Positions 20,362-31,224 of a stretch of DNA of 31,844 nucleotides are shown one piece after another. The translations under genes were made by a program, and so were the position numbers. The notes beneath the pieces are model-generated. The model worked only from the letters and a program-made list of their open reading frames with translations, was not told the DNA's origin and ran no database searches. The first letter of the stretch is position 1. The number at the start of each line of letters is the position of its first letter. This DNA comes from Basidiobolus ranarum. Lineage: Eukaryota; Basidiobolomycota; Basidiobolomycetes; Basidiobolales. The DNA is taken from contig JASJQH010006962.1 in assembly GCA_040143965.1 (NCBI GenBank), positions 1 through 31,844 of the forward strand. The letters run 5' to 3'.

Positions 20362-23300
20362 ATGGCATCAGTATTTAAAAGACGTTTCATTTCTATCGTC
20401 ATCCTATCACTTTTCCTAACATATTCCTACTTCCTTTATACTCATATGCCACCCTCAAAACGATCGAATGCAAAAAAAGTAAAATCGAAACTTAAAGCTT
20501 CCAAACGTCAACCAAAGTCACCAAATCTTACGTCATCAGTTGACCAAAATATCAGTGAACAAGCCACAGAATCTGGTCATAAAGATATCAGTAATGATGG
20601 AGTGATAGGATTAAATAATGAAACCAATTCAGATAAAGTAAAAGAGTCGAGTAATGAAAGTAAACCAGACGAAGTGAGAGAATCAAATAATGAAAGTGAG
20701 CCAGACAAAGTGGAAGAATTGAACAATGAGAACGAGCCAGACAAAGTAAGGGAATCAAATAATGAACGTGAGCCACACGAAGTGAAAGAGTTGAATAACG
20801 AATGTAAACCAAACGAAGTGGAAGAATTGAATAATGAAAGCGAGCCAGACAAAGTAAGAGAATTAAATGATGAACGTGAGCCACACGAAGTGAAAGAGTC
20901 AAATAATGAATGTAAACCAGACGAAGTGAAAGAATCGAATAATGAGAGTGAGCCAGACGAAGTGAGAGAATCAGATGGTGAACGCAAGCCATACGAAGCG
21001 AATGAATTGAATAATGAAAGAGAACCGAACAGAGAATCGAGTTATGGAAGTAAGTCAGACGAAGTGAGAGAACTAAATAGTGAACTACATGAAGCGAAAG
21101 AGTCAACTGATGAACGTGAGCCATACGAAGTGAAAGAGTCAAGTAATGAATGTAAACCAGACGAAGTTGAAGAGTCAAATAATGAAAGCAAACCAGACGA
21201 AGTGAGAGAACTAAACAATGAAAGTAAGTCAAGCGAAGGAAATTGGCAAGATATAAAGGAGCCAGTGATTAATCGCACTCTTCAACATGACTTCGAAGGT
21301 GGAAGCCATAACACAGTAGACGAGTCAACAACTGAAATTGACTCACATCAAAGTAGTGTTCCAGCTAATGGTATATTTGTCGAAGATTCATCCAATACTG
21401 CAGATATACCAAACCAACCCTTAACAGCGACCTCTTGCGATGACTCTCAAGAGGTGATTTCCCATAGAAGTAGCACTAGCCACAACCTAGTTCCAAGGAT
21501 GCATTCACAAGAGAGTGTAGATGATCGAAATAATAGCGAAAATACCCCTCTCCTAGGTGCCTCAGAAGGAAGTAGAGAGTATACGAGCAATCACTATCGA
21601 ACACCTATTAGAGATGAGCGAAATGTTATTCGTGATCTTCCAAAAGAATATGCAGAAAATCTGAAGGGATGGTGGAGGAATATTCGGCCCCTTTGGCGCT
21701 GGACAATTATTGCACTGATTATTTTAATAGGCCAACTACTTCTCTTTGTATTAGCAATGCGACTGGTCAAACCTAGAACCACACAAGATCTTCTTCAGTA
21801 TAGCAAATTGGCATTTCAATCAGCTACCATCTCCGATTTGAGGTCTTCTTCCTTTCTAGTTACAACCAATGTATCCATATCAAATCTCCCAGAGTATTCG
21901 CTCGTATCTTTGCCCACTACCCTAGATGTTTTGTATCGAGATGAATTCATGGGCACAATTGATGTACCTGAATTAACGTTAGGACCGCACTCAAGCTGGT
22001 TTATGATTGACTCGCCCCTGCACATTGAGGATCTCGATATGGTGAGTGAATTTGCTACAGATTTGATGACTTTGGAGAGTCTCATCTGGAATTTACGAGG
22101 AAATTTGAGTTTACACAGCAACGGATCCAAAGTACAAACATTTCCCTTCGCCAAGGATATTGGGCTGAAAGGTGGCTACTAGGCAATGACTAGATCTTGA
22201 CTGTATATACTAACATTTCTTTGAAAACTTAGGCCTAAGAGGCATTCGAAATCTAACTATGACATCTTTGAATCTATCGACAAACACGGGTGAAGACGAC
22301 GTCCAACTGGATGCAGTGATTTCTTTAGTTAATCCCTCAAATGTAACCCTCTATCCAGGGTGCATTCCATTTGAAATTCTCTACAACGGTGTTATGCTTG
22401 CTCAGGTTACCACAAACAACATTCCACTTACACCAGGGCCCAACGACATAAGTGTATCGGGGAAAATACTCACCTATTCAGAGGACGATACCGAAGCCGT
22501 ATCGGAATTTATAGCTCACTACCTGAAAGGAGAGAGAACTCTGGTGGATATTCGTGGATCAGGCACAAATGTTACTGTACCGTGGTTGGCTGATGCAGTT
22601 CAAAGTATACAAGCATCACTTCCGGTCTCTGGATGGTCTGATCGAGCATTCATTACCGATATAAAGCTACAAGATCTAAGTAGTGAGTTTCTAGCATCCG
22701 ACCCAACGCCAGTCTTGGGTGGAGCTGTCCAAGCAAAGGTTAAATTGCCTACCTCGTTTCCAATGAAAACGAAATATTTCACACAATTCTCCGAAATTTG
22801 TGTTTACCAAAAGACGATTGGTGAAAAGGGAGACCAATGTATACCTTTCGCCAGGCTGGCGTTGCTAACTATCCCAATAAAGAGTACCGTTAAGGGAGAT
22901 TCGATTATTATCTCGGGGGATTTTAAAGGCGTTCCGCTGTTTCCGTTAACGGACAAGAACTTTTTTAATCATGTGGTGGAGCACTTCTTTGATGGTAACA
23001 AAAGCTCTTTCGGGATCTCAGGAGAAACTACAGTCTATGTCGAAACTGCGGTAGGAGTTATGGATATAGATCTGAGAGAATTTAAGCAAGGTTTCTCAGT
23101 AACAGGTAACTTGTGATGATGGTTGCACACAATCATTGATACAGCCATTGATACAACCCATTCTCTCACTTAGGATTATCGGGCCTACAAAATAACACGC
23201 CAGCCATATCAAGTGTAGACATTGCCAAGAAAAGGAAGGAGCTTGTGTTTGAGTCGGAGGTAACGCTATATAATCCTGGTCATTTGATCTCCAGTTGGGG

Positions 23301-24031
23301 AACCCTGCTGTTTGACATAGTTTTCCAAGGCATCCGTGTTGGCCAAGTAATCGTACCGGAGCTGCGCATGAACCCCGGAGAAAATAGTGTTCCCTGCATT
23401 GGACGTTTATTTGTTACTACTGACGAACAAGTGAACAGCACCGTTAGGTCGTTACTCAGCAACTATATTTCAGGTAAGTCGATATACAGTTGGACTCGTA
23501 AGACTACTAACAATCTTCAAATTAGCCTCAGAAACCACTCTTAGCATCGTTGGCAATGAATACTCAACTGAGAACCCCACTCTTCTAGAGACGTTTAAAA
23601 ACTTTACTAGTGTTGTTTCGCTTCCTGGAATATCATCAAATTTAATCGCAAATCCAGTGTTTCATATGATGTTCGGTAGCTTCACTACGGATGTCCTAAA
23701 TCCTTTACAGTCGGTCCCATTAAAGATCAAATATATCAATGCTACAGTGTATGCCGAGGAGCAATTGATCGCAGCAATCGACGCAGATCTTCAAAACTCA
23801 TGGTGGTTGTCGCCTATGATTCTACCGCCAGGTAAGTCAGTCAGATCCCCCAAACTTCCATTAACTTTCAACCCAGCTGGATATAAGCGTATTAGAGAGT
23901 CTTTAGACAGAACTCTAGTAGTTAAAATAATAGCCCGAGTACTGGTGGAGATTAATGAGGTTGCAATGTGGCTCGATTATCAGAAAGAACGAGTGTCTGT
24001 TTTGATTGATGCACGTTTTCTACATAAATAA
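20362..24031 (+). CDS. Tag1-like DUF3712 vacuolar membrane protein with N-terminal acidic repeats
   Basis: Predicted 1,162-residue membrane protein in four exons: 20362-22171, 22233-23105, 23174-23473 and 23526-24031; phases close. After a hydrophobic stretch at residues 7-27 and a Lys-rich segment comes a 12-residue acidic repeat (about 85-293). Next is a Ser-rich linker with ENTPLLG and then the main transmembrane helix at about 447-468 (WTIIALIILIGQLLLFVLAM). The remaining 690 or so residues are beta-rich with many N-glycosylation sequons and LEA2/Ig-like repeats (SLVNPSNVTLYPG, VTLYNPGHLISSWG). This is the plan of fungal DUF3712/Tag1 proteins: a single-pass protein with a long lumenal part at the vacuole. 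Yeast Tag1 helps end autophagy through Atg1-Atg13. If translation starts at Met30 instead (MPPSKRSNAKK), the first hydrophobic stretch is lost; the sequence does not decide this. The repeat is much longer than I expect for this family. Confidence 0.8.
20614..21240 (+). repeat. In-frame 36-bp minisatellite, 18 units, with 108-bp higher-order period
   Basis: The unit encodes 12 residues of the form NNESEPDEVRES. Three variants recur in fixed order: EREPHEVKE, ECKPDEVKE, ESEPDEVRE. This R-C-S triad is seen at 20758-20865, 20866-20973 and 21106-21213. Two units are shortened to 10 codons (21010-21039 and 21076-21105), always by whole codons. Because the period is a multiple of three, the opposite strand also stays open for over 200 codons; that is an artefact. 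Confidence 0.93.
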
Positions 24032-24531
24032 TATTAGTTCGACTTTTACAATAAATATCTACTTTTTTACCCATTCTCACAACTATTTCGTGAGCCTTAA
24101 AATGAATGATTACATGCTCCGCTGTTGGCTGCTTATTTTCTCCTATAGTTGAGCAGCCATGTATGTCAGGATCTGCTATAAATCAAACTGAAATACTAAT
24201 TATATAATCACTTTTGATGCGACACCTTCTAGTTAGGGCTCATGAGTGCAGCCTTTTTTCGGGCTCCACAGCTCGTAATCCTCTGAAGACCCTTCTAAAT
24301 AATATCTTGTGTATCAAGGCTGCAATTGGCCTAGGTGCGCGTTTAAATTTAGATGAGATCTGTCTAGTTCAGCAAGTTTAATCCCTGTATTTCTTTTAGT
24401 GATGTGACGCGTATTTAAAACAAGTTAACAATTCAGTCTCAGGAAAAGGAATGTAATACATTGCGCTTTATTGTGTTGGTCTTCTCCAGTTCAGAATTCG
24501 AGCTACTAGAGCCTTTGTTCATACCCTAAAA
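24032..24531. other. Intergenic, no gene seen
   Basis: 500 bp downstream of the Tag1-like gene. AATAAA at 24050-24055 is a likely poly(A) signal for it. A decamer (AATGCTAAAA) is repeated at the right edge. Nothing else recognised. Confidence 0.45.
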
Positions 24532-25308
24532 ATGCTAAAAATGCTAAAAATCAGGGTGACGGATATCATCTATTGGGTCTAATAGCGATATAGCACTCCA
24601 GGAAATTAAGCAATGTAAGGTGAAATCTCATATCAGTATTTGACTTGACTAACTGTTTAAAGGGTTAAAAATCAAGTAGTACCAATGCTCTTATCTTGAG
24701 AAAAACATCTTTACGTCATTTTTAGGGTCATGGCTTGGTGTAAAATATGCAGATTTGGATGCACGACACGAAGACAATGATCACAAGTGGGCATTTTATC
24801 TGATGGGCATTAGTGAGTATCAGAAATCGATATTTTTTCCAAACTTATATGCTTGCAAATACTATATGATTAACATATGATTCCTGGGTAAGGGGGTCAT
24901 AGATTTTGAAATTTCAAAATTTGTTTTTTGATTCGAAATTTACAACGTTCTCAGAGTAAATTTGTGATTAATCAACGAATGCGTCTTTTTAATATAACTG
25001 TCTTTTTCTGACTTCACCAGCTTGGAGGAAAAAGACACTCGCCAAACACCTCGATCCTTACTTTTTTGTATTCAAGATCCTTCGCTTACAAAGTCTAACA
25101 GACTTGCGAAATTTTTGTTACAAAACTACTATTTCTTTGTTTTTATTTGCTGGTTAAGTTTGGGTTTACTCTTAATCTCATCTAACCAAACTTTTACTTG
25201 TCTTTTATTTTCAAACAAGTTAATTCCCTCCCACCATTGAGGATCCAGTTCCATATCGCTTCGACATTCGTATCTTTCCATTTACAATACCAAAAGCGAT
25301 TGCTGTAG
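24532..25308 (+). CDS. Possible small multi-exon gene, unrecognised (114 aa)
   Basis: Tentative model with exons 24532-24555, 24602-24614, 24726-24812, 25021-25152 and 25220-25308; all junctions are GT..AG and the frame closes. The two middle exons look protein-like. The first reads SWLGVKYADLDARHE and then DHKWAFYLMGI; the second reads TWRKKTLAKHLDPYFFVFKI. I cannot name a family. The first two exons are very short and carry little weight, and the 208-bp third intron is long for this window. A separate open stretch at 25242-25346 (PYRFDIRIFPFTIP) is in another frame and does not splice to the rest. The region may instead be the remains of a larger gene. It sits just upstream of the PP4R3 promoter, on the same strand. 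Confidence 0.3.
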
Positions 25309-25493
25309 CTCATTCAAACCACTTGGCTACAATTACGAGAGGCTAAATATTCCGCTCCATTCGCGAAACCTTTTTACAAATACCCAAAGGGAATGAATCA
25401 TCAATATTGCTAGTACTTCAGACATTAAAACTACGCTACTACACTTTATCATTGAGGAAAGCAAATTTTGAAATCGAATATTAAAGTTATAAA

Positions 25494-28400
25494 ATGGAGA
25501 TCTCTACAAAACGACGTGTAAAAGTTTATGAATTGGGTGACGATAGCGCTTGGAAAGATAAAGGAACTGGCTACTGTGTATGCATGTTCTATGAGGTACG
25601 TTCATCTGTATATATATCTATATATATATTAGCCTAGTTTTCGAGGCAATCATCTTTCGTTACTTTTACGCGCAATGGTTGTCTATGTAGGTAGATACAA
25701 TGTATTCATATCTTTTTCAATAGGATAAAGAAGAATTGGATCTTTTAGTTCGTTCAGAGGAAGAAAACACTCCAATTCTGTTGAACTCGAAGGTTGTCAA
25801 AGGAGATGTATATCAGAAGCAGCAAGGTTTTATTCATTTTTACGCGAGTTCATACTTATACTATATTCAATTTCTAACTTAAAAATATCGTTTGATCCGT
25901 GAAGAAACTTTGATCGTATGGACTGAACCAGATGGTCAAGATTTGGCACTTAGTTTCCAAGAGGCGGAAGGTTGTGCTGAAGTATGGTATGTCACGAGTT
26001 TCTTTAGGTTTAAAGTAGATGGATACGTCTCCCAGAATTCATGTTTAACCACTTTTCACCTTCAAGGGATATGATAATGGACATGCAGAAGCGCCTCCCT
26101 GATCCGCCAATAGGTTGGGATATTTTTAATCGGCAAATATAGAGGCTGAGCTAATACTATATTGCCCATATTTCTAGATCCAAACTCATCGGAGTTTTTT
26201 CAAGATTCCGCTGACAGCTCAATCACTTTACCCCCTCCAGAGCTTTCGAATTTACCAGAGATAGAAGCAATAGTGAAGCAAGTTGGTCGGTTTGTTTATG
26301 GCCGAGACAATTTAGTTAGTTATGTGATTCAAGAGGTATGTGGTTAGCTGTTTGTCTTCGACCGCATGGACACAGTAGTAATCGTCGATGGTTCATTTAT
26401 CAAGAAATATATAGACAAACTCCTTCCTCTTCTGGAGATTTGCGAAGATCTAGACGATATTAAAGATTTGCATATCCTCTGTAATATCATGAAAGGATTA
26501 AGTAAGCATGCTCTTTATTGCCAGTAGGATTTCTCGATTCAAGCAGTTCCTAACTTTGTTGTGTTTTACTTGCAGTTTTATTGAACGAGAACGCCATATT
26601 CGAGTATATCGTCCAAGACAATGTAATCCTTGGTGTTGTGGGGATGTTAGAATGTACGGATGTTTGTCATGTCTCCTTGTCGGTTCCCCATACTAACACA
26701 GTATACACATCTAGATGATCCTGACTATCCCAATGCAAAAGCACAGCATCGTGAGTACTTGGCCAACAATTCCAAGTTTAAGCAGGTCGGTTAGCCACCT
26801 AGTGATTATTACCGAGATCTCCAATCTAAATCCTTTTATTTCACTTAGATTGTTCCTATCAAAGACCCCACTGTGGAAAGCAAGATTCATCAAACGTTCC
26901 GTCTACAATACCTCAAAGATGTCGTTTTGGCACGAATCTTAGACGATAATACCTTTTCAATCCTGAACTCTTTGATCTTCTTTAATCACGTGGATATTGT
27001 CAATCATCTACAGCATGACCACGAGTTTTTAAAGCAACTATTCGGTATTTTGGACAATGCGGCGGAGTCTAGTGAGCGAAAGCGCGATGTGATTTTCTTT
27101 GTGCAGCAGTTCTGTGCTATTTCAAAGAATCTTCAGATGATGAGCAGATCAGGGTTGTATAGAGCTCTGAGCCAACACGGTCTATTCTGTATCTTCGATT
27201 ATTCCTTGCCAGATCCTGACTCTTCTGTCCGAATCGTGGGTGCAGAGATACTTTGTTCCATTCTGGATCATGATCCCAATTTGGTCAGGTCATATATCCT
27301 AGCTCAAGTCAAACAATCAAGAAAGCCATTGATCGAAACAGTCATTGAGCGTCTTATTGCAGATGAGGATATAGGTGTCAAGGTACAGTATGCGGAGTTG
27401 ATCAAGGTTTTGCTTGATACCAGTTCTGGGTTTGGTGAGCACTCACTGACCGGGCCGGCAGAGGTAATGGGGATTTTGGATAGCACAGTTTGAGTATTTG
27501 TACACGTCGATACTAAGAAGCTTTATATACACATCCAAGGCTTTAATGCAGCAAAAAAATGATCCCGAGGCCAATGAACTGCTCACACTATTCTATGATC
27601 GCTTTATAAAGCAGTTGTTCGCTCCCATATTAAGCCTCGACGATTACAAAGATGACGAGCAAGGTTGGTTTCAACTGTATTGGTTTTGATTCTCTTTATT
27701 AATCACAACCCTCGTATATCTAACAGAGTTGGCGTTCGATGTGACTCAGTCAGCTTTATATTTCCATTTGTGTGAATTGATGTGTCTATTTATACGAGCT
27801 CATACTTTCCGGAGCAAATACTTTGTTCTTTCTACGAATATCGGATCGAAGTTCGTAACGCTCTTTAAAAGTCGAGACAAGCATTTGAAACTAGGTAAAT
27901 CCGTTCAGATGTTAATGCAATAGATGTCTTTGTTAATCCTAATTTTGATGTATTAGCTGCTCTTCGCTTCATTAGAACATGTGTTGGTATGAAGGACGAG
28001 TTTTACAATAAGCATCTTGTTCAATTCAACTTGTTTGCTCCCGTGGTGAATGCTCTTATGGAAACCGGTGATCGCGACAATCTTGTCAACTCTGCTTGTT
28101 TGGAGCTCTTTGAATTTATCCGAAAGGTAGCTTAACGGAGTTATTCTTTTGTATCCTTCATTTTTTAATGAGCTTGTCAAATTTCAGGAAAATTCTGCCA
28201 ACTTGGTTAATCATATTGTCAAAGAATTTGGACAACGTTTAGAGGAAATCGATTACGTGGAGACGTTCAAACTCTTGCAACGGCGTTACGAACAGAACCT
28301 TGATAGTACTAACACCAACGCTGCAGTCGTTTCAAACATTGAAAGGTTTGCCATTGAGTACTTCTTTCTGTTTTATTAATCGACCTTTAATATTCATTCT

Positions 28401-28866
28401 TCACATTATTAGTGATTCTACTCGTTCTTCACGTCAACCAGGTCAATCTGCGTGGGAATCATCCACTCTTGATGAAGACGAAGAGGCCTATTTTAATACT
28501 TCTGACGATGATGAAGGTACTGATCAATCAGGCACCGATTCCCCTAGCTCCAACATTTCACCTATACCATCTGATGATAAATTAAAACCGAACGGTAGTT
28601 TAGTGAATTATTCGGATGAAGAAGACGACTCGTCAGCGGTTGTAGTTCCTACTGCTGAAGACGCCGAGTCGGAAAACTCAGCTAATAAGGGAGAGAAGCG
28701 GCCTCGTTCTGAAGATAGCCCCGATGGCACCTGCAATGAGAAAAAACTTAAAGAGGATGGAGAAAATGATAAATCGGTGAATGGAGACTCAAACCATCAA
28801 GATATAGATATACTTAAAGAGGCCGAGATTCTCACTGAGAAAGCAAAAGAGTTAACTGGTGAATAA
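25494..28866 (+). CDS. PSY2: Protein phosphatase 4 regulatory subunit 3 (PP4R3, Psy2/SMEK)
   Basis: Predicted 808-residue subunit that directs PP4 to substrates in DNA-damage recovery and other nuclear roles. Fourteen exons: 25494-25595, 25724-25826, 25905-25986, 26067-26113, 26178-26335, 26405-26501, 26576-26653, 26715-26785, 26849-27463, 27540-27663, 27727-27894, 27957-28126, 28188-28345 and 28413-28866. The EVH1/PH-like domain is at 3-115 ([21 protein letters not shown].. [20 protein letters not shown]). The SMK-1 region follows ([15 protein letters not shown].. [11 protein letters not shown]), and then armadillo-like repeats ([21 protein letters not shown].. [10 protein letters not shown]). 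The tail is acidic with a basic nuclear-localisation-like stretch ([15 protein letters not shown]). Exon 9's end is the only doubtful junction: a 49-bp alternative from 27436 is also in frame and would replace [10 protein letters not shown] with other residues. Family assignment is firm. Confidence 0.92.
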
Positions 28867-30165
28867 TAGTCACTTGTTCTGGTTCCCACTTTATTTATGC
28901 TCATACTTGATAACTCTTGTCATCAATAGATTATCGAAATTTTCTTTAGTTCTATCTACTTGGTCTATTAATGTGGAAGAAGGTGGAATTATGTTTACTC
29001 ATTACGGCCACCATATCATTTTGACAAAACCTCAATATCTTCCGATTTAAAAGGAATCAACTTATTTTACTCCTATTCACTCATCTTCCCGCCATTTTCT
29101 CTTACATATTCTTTGAATCTTTTAACATCTTTTACCATCATCCTCTAGGTTACTTCCTTCTCCAACAGTCATTTTGTTCATCCTTCTTTTCACATTGTAC
29201 TCTAAAAAGTGTTCTTTTTATTTGATTTTCTTTACAACAAAAACAACCACCAAAAACCAACTATCTCCAAAATATCCACCTCATTCTATAATATTTATCA
29301 AGTATCATCACCTCTTGTTTACTCGATAAAATTCTTGGGAAATAAGAATGTTATGTGTAGAAAGTGATCTTTTGAATGCAATAATGACTGATCGGACTAG
29401 CATGTTACTACTTCAAGATCTGTGTATCTATGGAAGGTGATGGGAGATTTGGACATATTGTACATAAAAGCATGTTGCAGAGTAGTTGACTATCGCAGGC
29501 TTATACATTATACGTCAAACAATGGAGATCTGACAGTCAGATTTATGTTCCCAGAAACACCCCGCTCCGCTCCGCCCCACCTCGCCCCCAAATTAATGCA
29601 CACAGTACTATAGAGTAGATTGAGTCAAGGTTGGTCATGGTGATTATACTAAATTTAAAATTAAACAATCGATATATTCCAAATATACTAGTTGTTGGCC
29701 ACCTTGGGGTAATACAGAGCGCATGCTCATAATAATGCTTTTGTATCTATATTAGGGAATTCGGTGATACAGTCACAATTTGGTGATTGAAGGTGGAGTA
29801 AATGTTTTCCTGTCAATGCTATAACCTCAACTAGAACTACGTACTAGAGGCAACACTGCCAGTCCTAGTCATTCGTAAAGAGAAGGTTATGGATGGAAAG
29901 TGTCCCAAGTGAGAAGGTTATGGATGGAAAGTGTCCCAAGTGATATAGAGTGAAAGGAAGGAGCAGGGGAAGAGTAAGGAGATGTTTGAATAGGGTGTAT
30001 AGGTTCACCTGGAGTAGCACATATTGACGTACTGCTTTGAGGAATAAATATAATTCTCGTGTTTCATGTGATTCTTTTCAGTTCAGTATGAGTCATGATT
30101 CTTATTCTTCCGACATCCATATAAATAAGTAGTTGTCTGGAAGAAAAGGGGAACTCAAATTCATC
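28867..30165. other. Intergenic, no gene seen
   Basis: 1.3 kb between PP4R3 and ILV6. It has a CT-rich stretch at 29060-29210, a CCGCTCCGC-type GC-rich patch at 29562-29594 that stands out from the AT-rich surroundings, and a perfect 31-bp tandem duplication. Open frames here are short and featureless. Confidence 0.5.
29880..29941 (+). repeat. Perfect 31-bp tandem duplication
   Basis: Two identical head-to-tail copies (29880-29910 and 29911-29941), each beginning GAGAAGGTTATGG. The lack of any difference suggests a recent event. Confidence 0.95.
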
Positions 30166-31136
30166 ATGACTTGGTCGGTAATTAAAGCATCAACACGTCA
30201 AAGGATACCTTTCGGAGTTTTGGTGAGTCCTACCACCCCGTAAGATTTCTTACTTCCATTCTAACCAGGTTTTTTCTGTAGAGTTACTCTAGAAATGCGC
30301 TAACTCATCGCTATGTCCCATCCGTAACCAAGTTCTCCGCTCCAAAAGAATATACCACATCGAACGATGATAATAGAGTGGATAAACGTCAGCCGAGATT
30401 TAAGAAACTTCCAGCTCTTCCCAATCTTCCAACCCTTTCTGCTCAAGAGGCTGTCAGTAACATTATTTATAGCACACCTACAGCACCAGCTACCCCAGTA
30501 AGCAGACATGTGTTGAATTGTCTCGTTCAAAATGAACCTGGCGTATTGTCGCGTGTAACAGGAATCTTGGCCGCTAGAGGATTCAACATTGACTCACTCG
30601 TAGTAGCCAAGACAGAAGTACCCGATCTTTCGAGAATGACCATAGTTCTCATTGCTCAGGATCTAGGTGTAGAGCAGGCCATGAAGCAATTGGAAGATCT
30701 AACTCCTGTATGGGCGGTTCTAGATTATACAAATACCAAAATCGTTGAACGTGAATTGCTTTTGGTGAAAGTTTCAATCCTTGGATCGGATCATGAACAA
30801 GCCATGATCCAAGGCGTCACTAACTTCAACTCTTCCTCAACCCCTGGAAAGAGACTACTTGAGACTCATGAAAATCTGAACGCATTAAATCGTTTGACAG
30901 ATATGTTTAAAGGGCAAATTTTAGATGTTAGTAATGACTGTGTTACTATTCAGGTCCCAGCCAAACCCAGTAGACTTAATGCCTTTATGAAGCTGATTCG
31001 ACCATTTGGTATTCTTGAAGCCTCAAGGAGTGGTATGATGGCAATGCCTCGTTCGGTAGCTTATGAGGAAGATGAGCAAGAAGATGAACAAGAAACTGAC
31101 TCCCAAGTAGATGCCACTATGTTGCCTCCTGGTTAA
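30166..31136 (+). CDS. ILV6: Acetolactate synthase regulatory (small) subunit, mitochondrial
   Basis: Predicted 303-residue regulatory subunit of acetohydroxyacid synthase, the first common enzyme of valine, leucine and isoleucine synthesis. It activates the catalytic subunit (Ilv2) and confers feedback inhibition by valine in the mitochondrial matrix. Exons 30166-30222 and 30282-31136, with a 59-bp GTGAGT..GTAG intron. The first 30 or so residues are basic and Ser/Thr-rich with no acids (MTWSVIKASTRQRIPFG), as in a mitochondrial presequence. The ACT domain starts at HVLNCLVQNEPGVLSRVTGILAARG split over the family's usual positions (VLNCLVQNEPGVLSRV, then GFNIDSLVVAKTE). The C-terminal ALS small-subunit domain follows (ERELLLVKVSILG.., IQVPAKPSRLNAFMKLIRPF). 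The length matches fungal ILV6. A short acidic tail (EEDEQEDEQETDS) is unremarkable. Confidence 0.95.
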
Positions 31137-31185
31137 GCAAATGCATGTATTCGTTTTGTATAGTAGTTCACTAATGACTAATTGA

Positions 31186-31191
31186 AATAAA
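31186..31191 (+). terminator. ILV6: Poly(A) signal of ILV6
   Basis: AATAAA 50 bp after the ILV6 stop codon. The signal, and so the ILV6 3' UTR, lies in the 88-bp gap shared with the convergent Fanzor gene. Confidence 0.55.
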
Positions 31192-31224
31192 CCTCCACCT
31201 ATTGAGCACATCCATTACAGCGTT

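Noticed and set aside
20577-21232. Long open frames on the minus strand opposite the Tag1-like repeat array
   Set aside because: They follow the 36-bp period of the plus-strand repeat, which has no stop in several frames. Their translation is a monotonous Ser/Leu/His repeat without domain features.
27464-27488. 25-nt intron in PP4R3 (GTAATG..CACAG)
   Set aside because: Too short for this gene set. A 76-bp intron ending at 27539 has a TACTAA-like branch site and keeps the frame.
29422-29613. 63-codon frame upstream of ILV6
   Set aside because: It runs through the GC-rich CCGCTCCGC patch, has no recognisable features and no splice partner.
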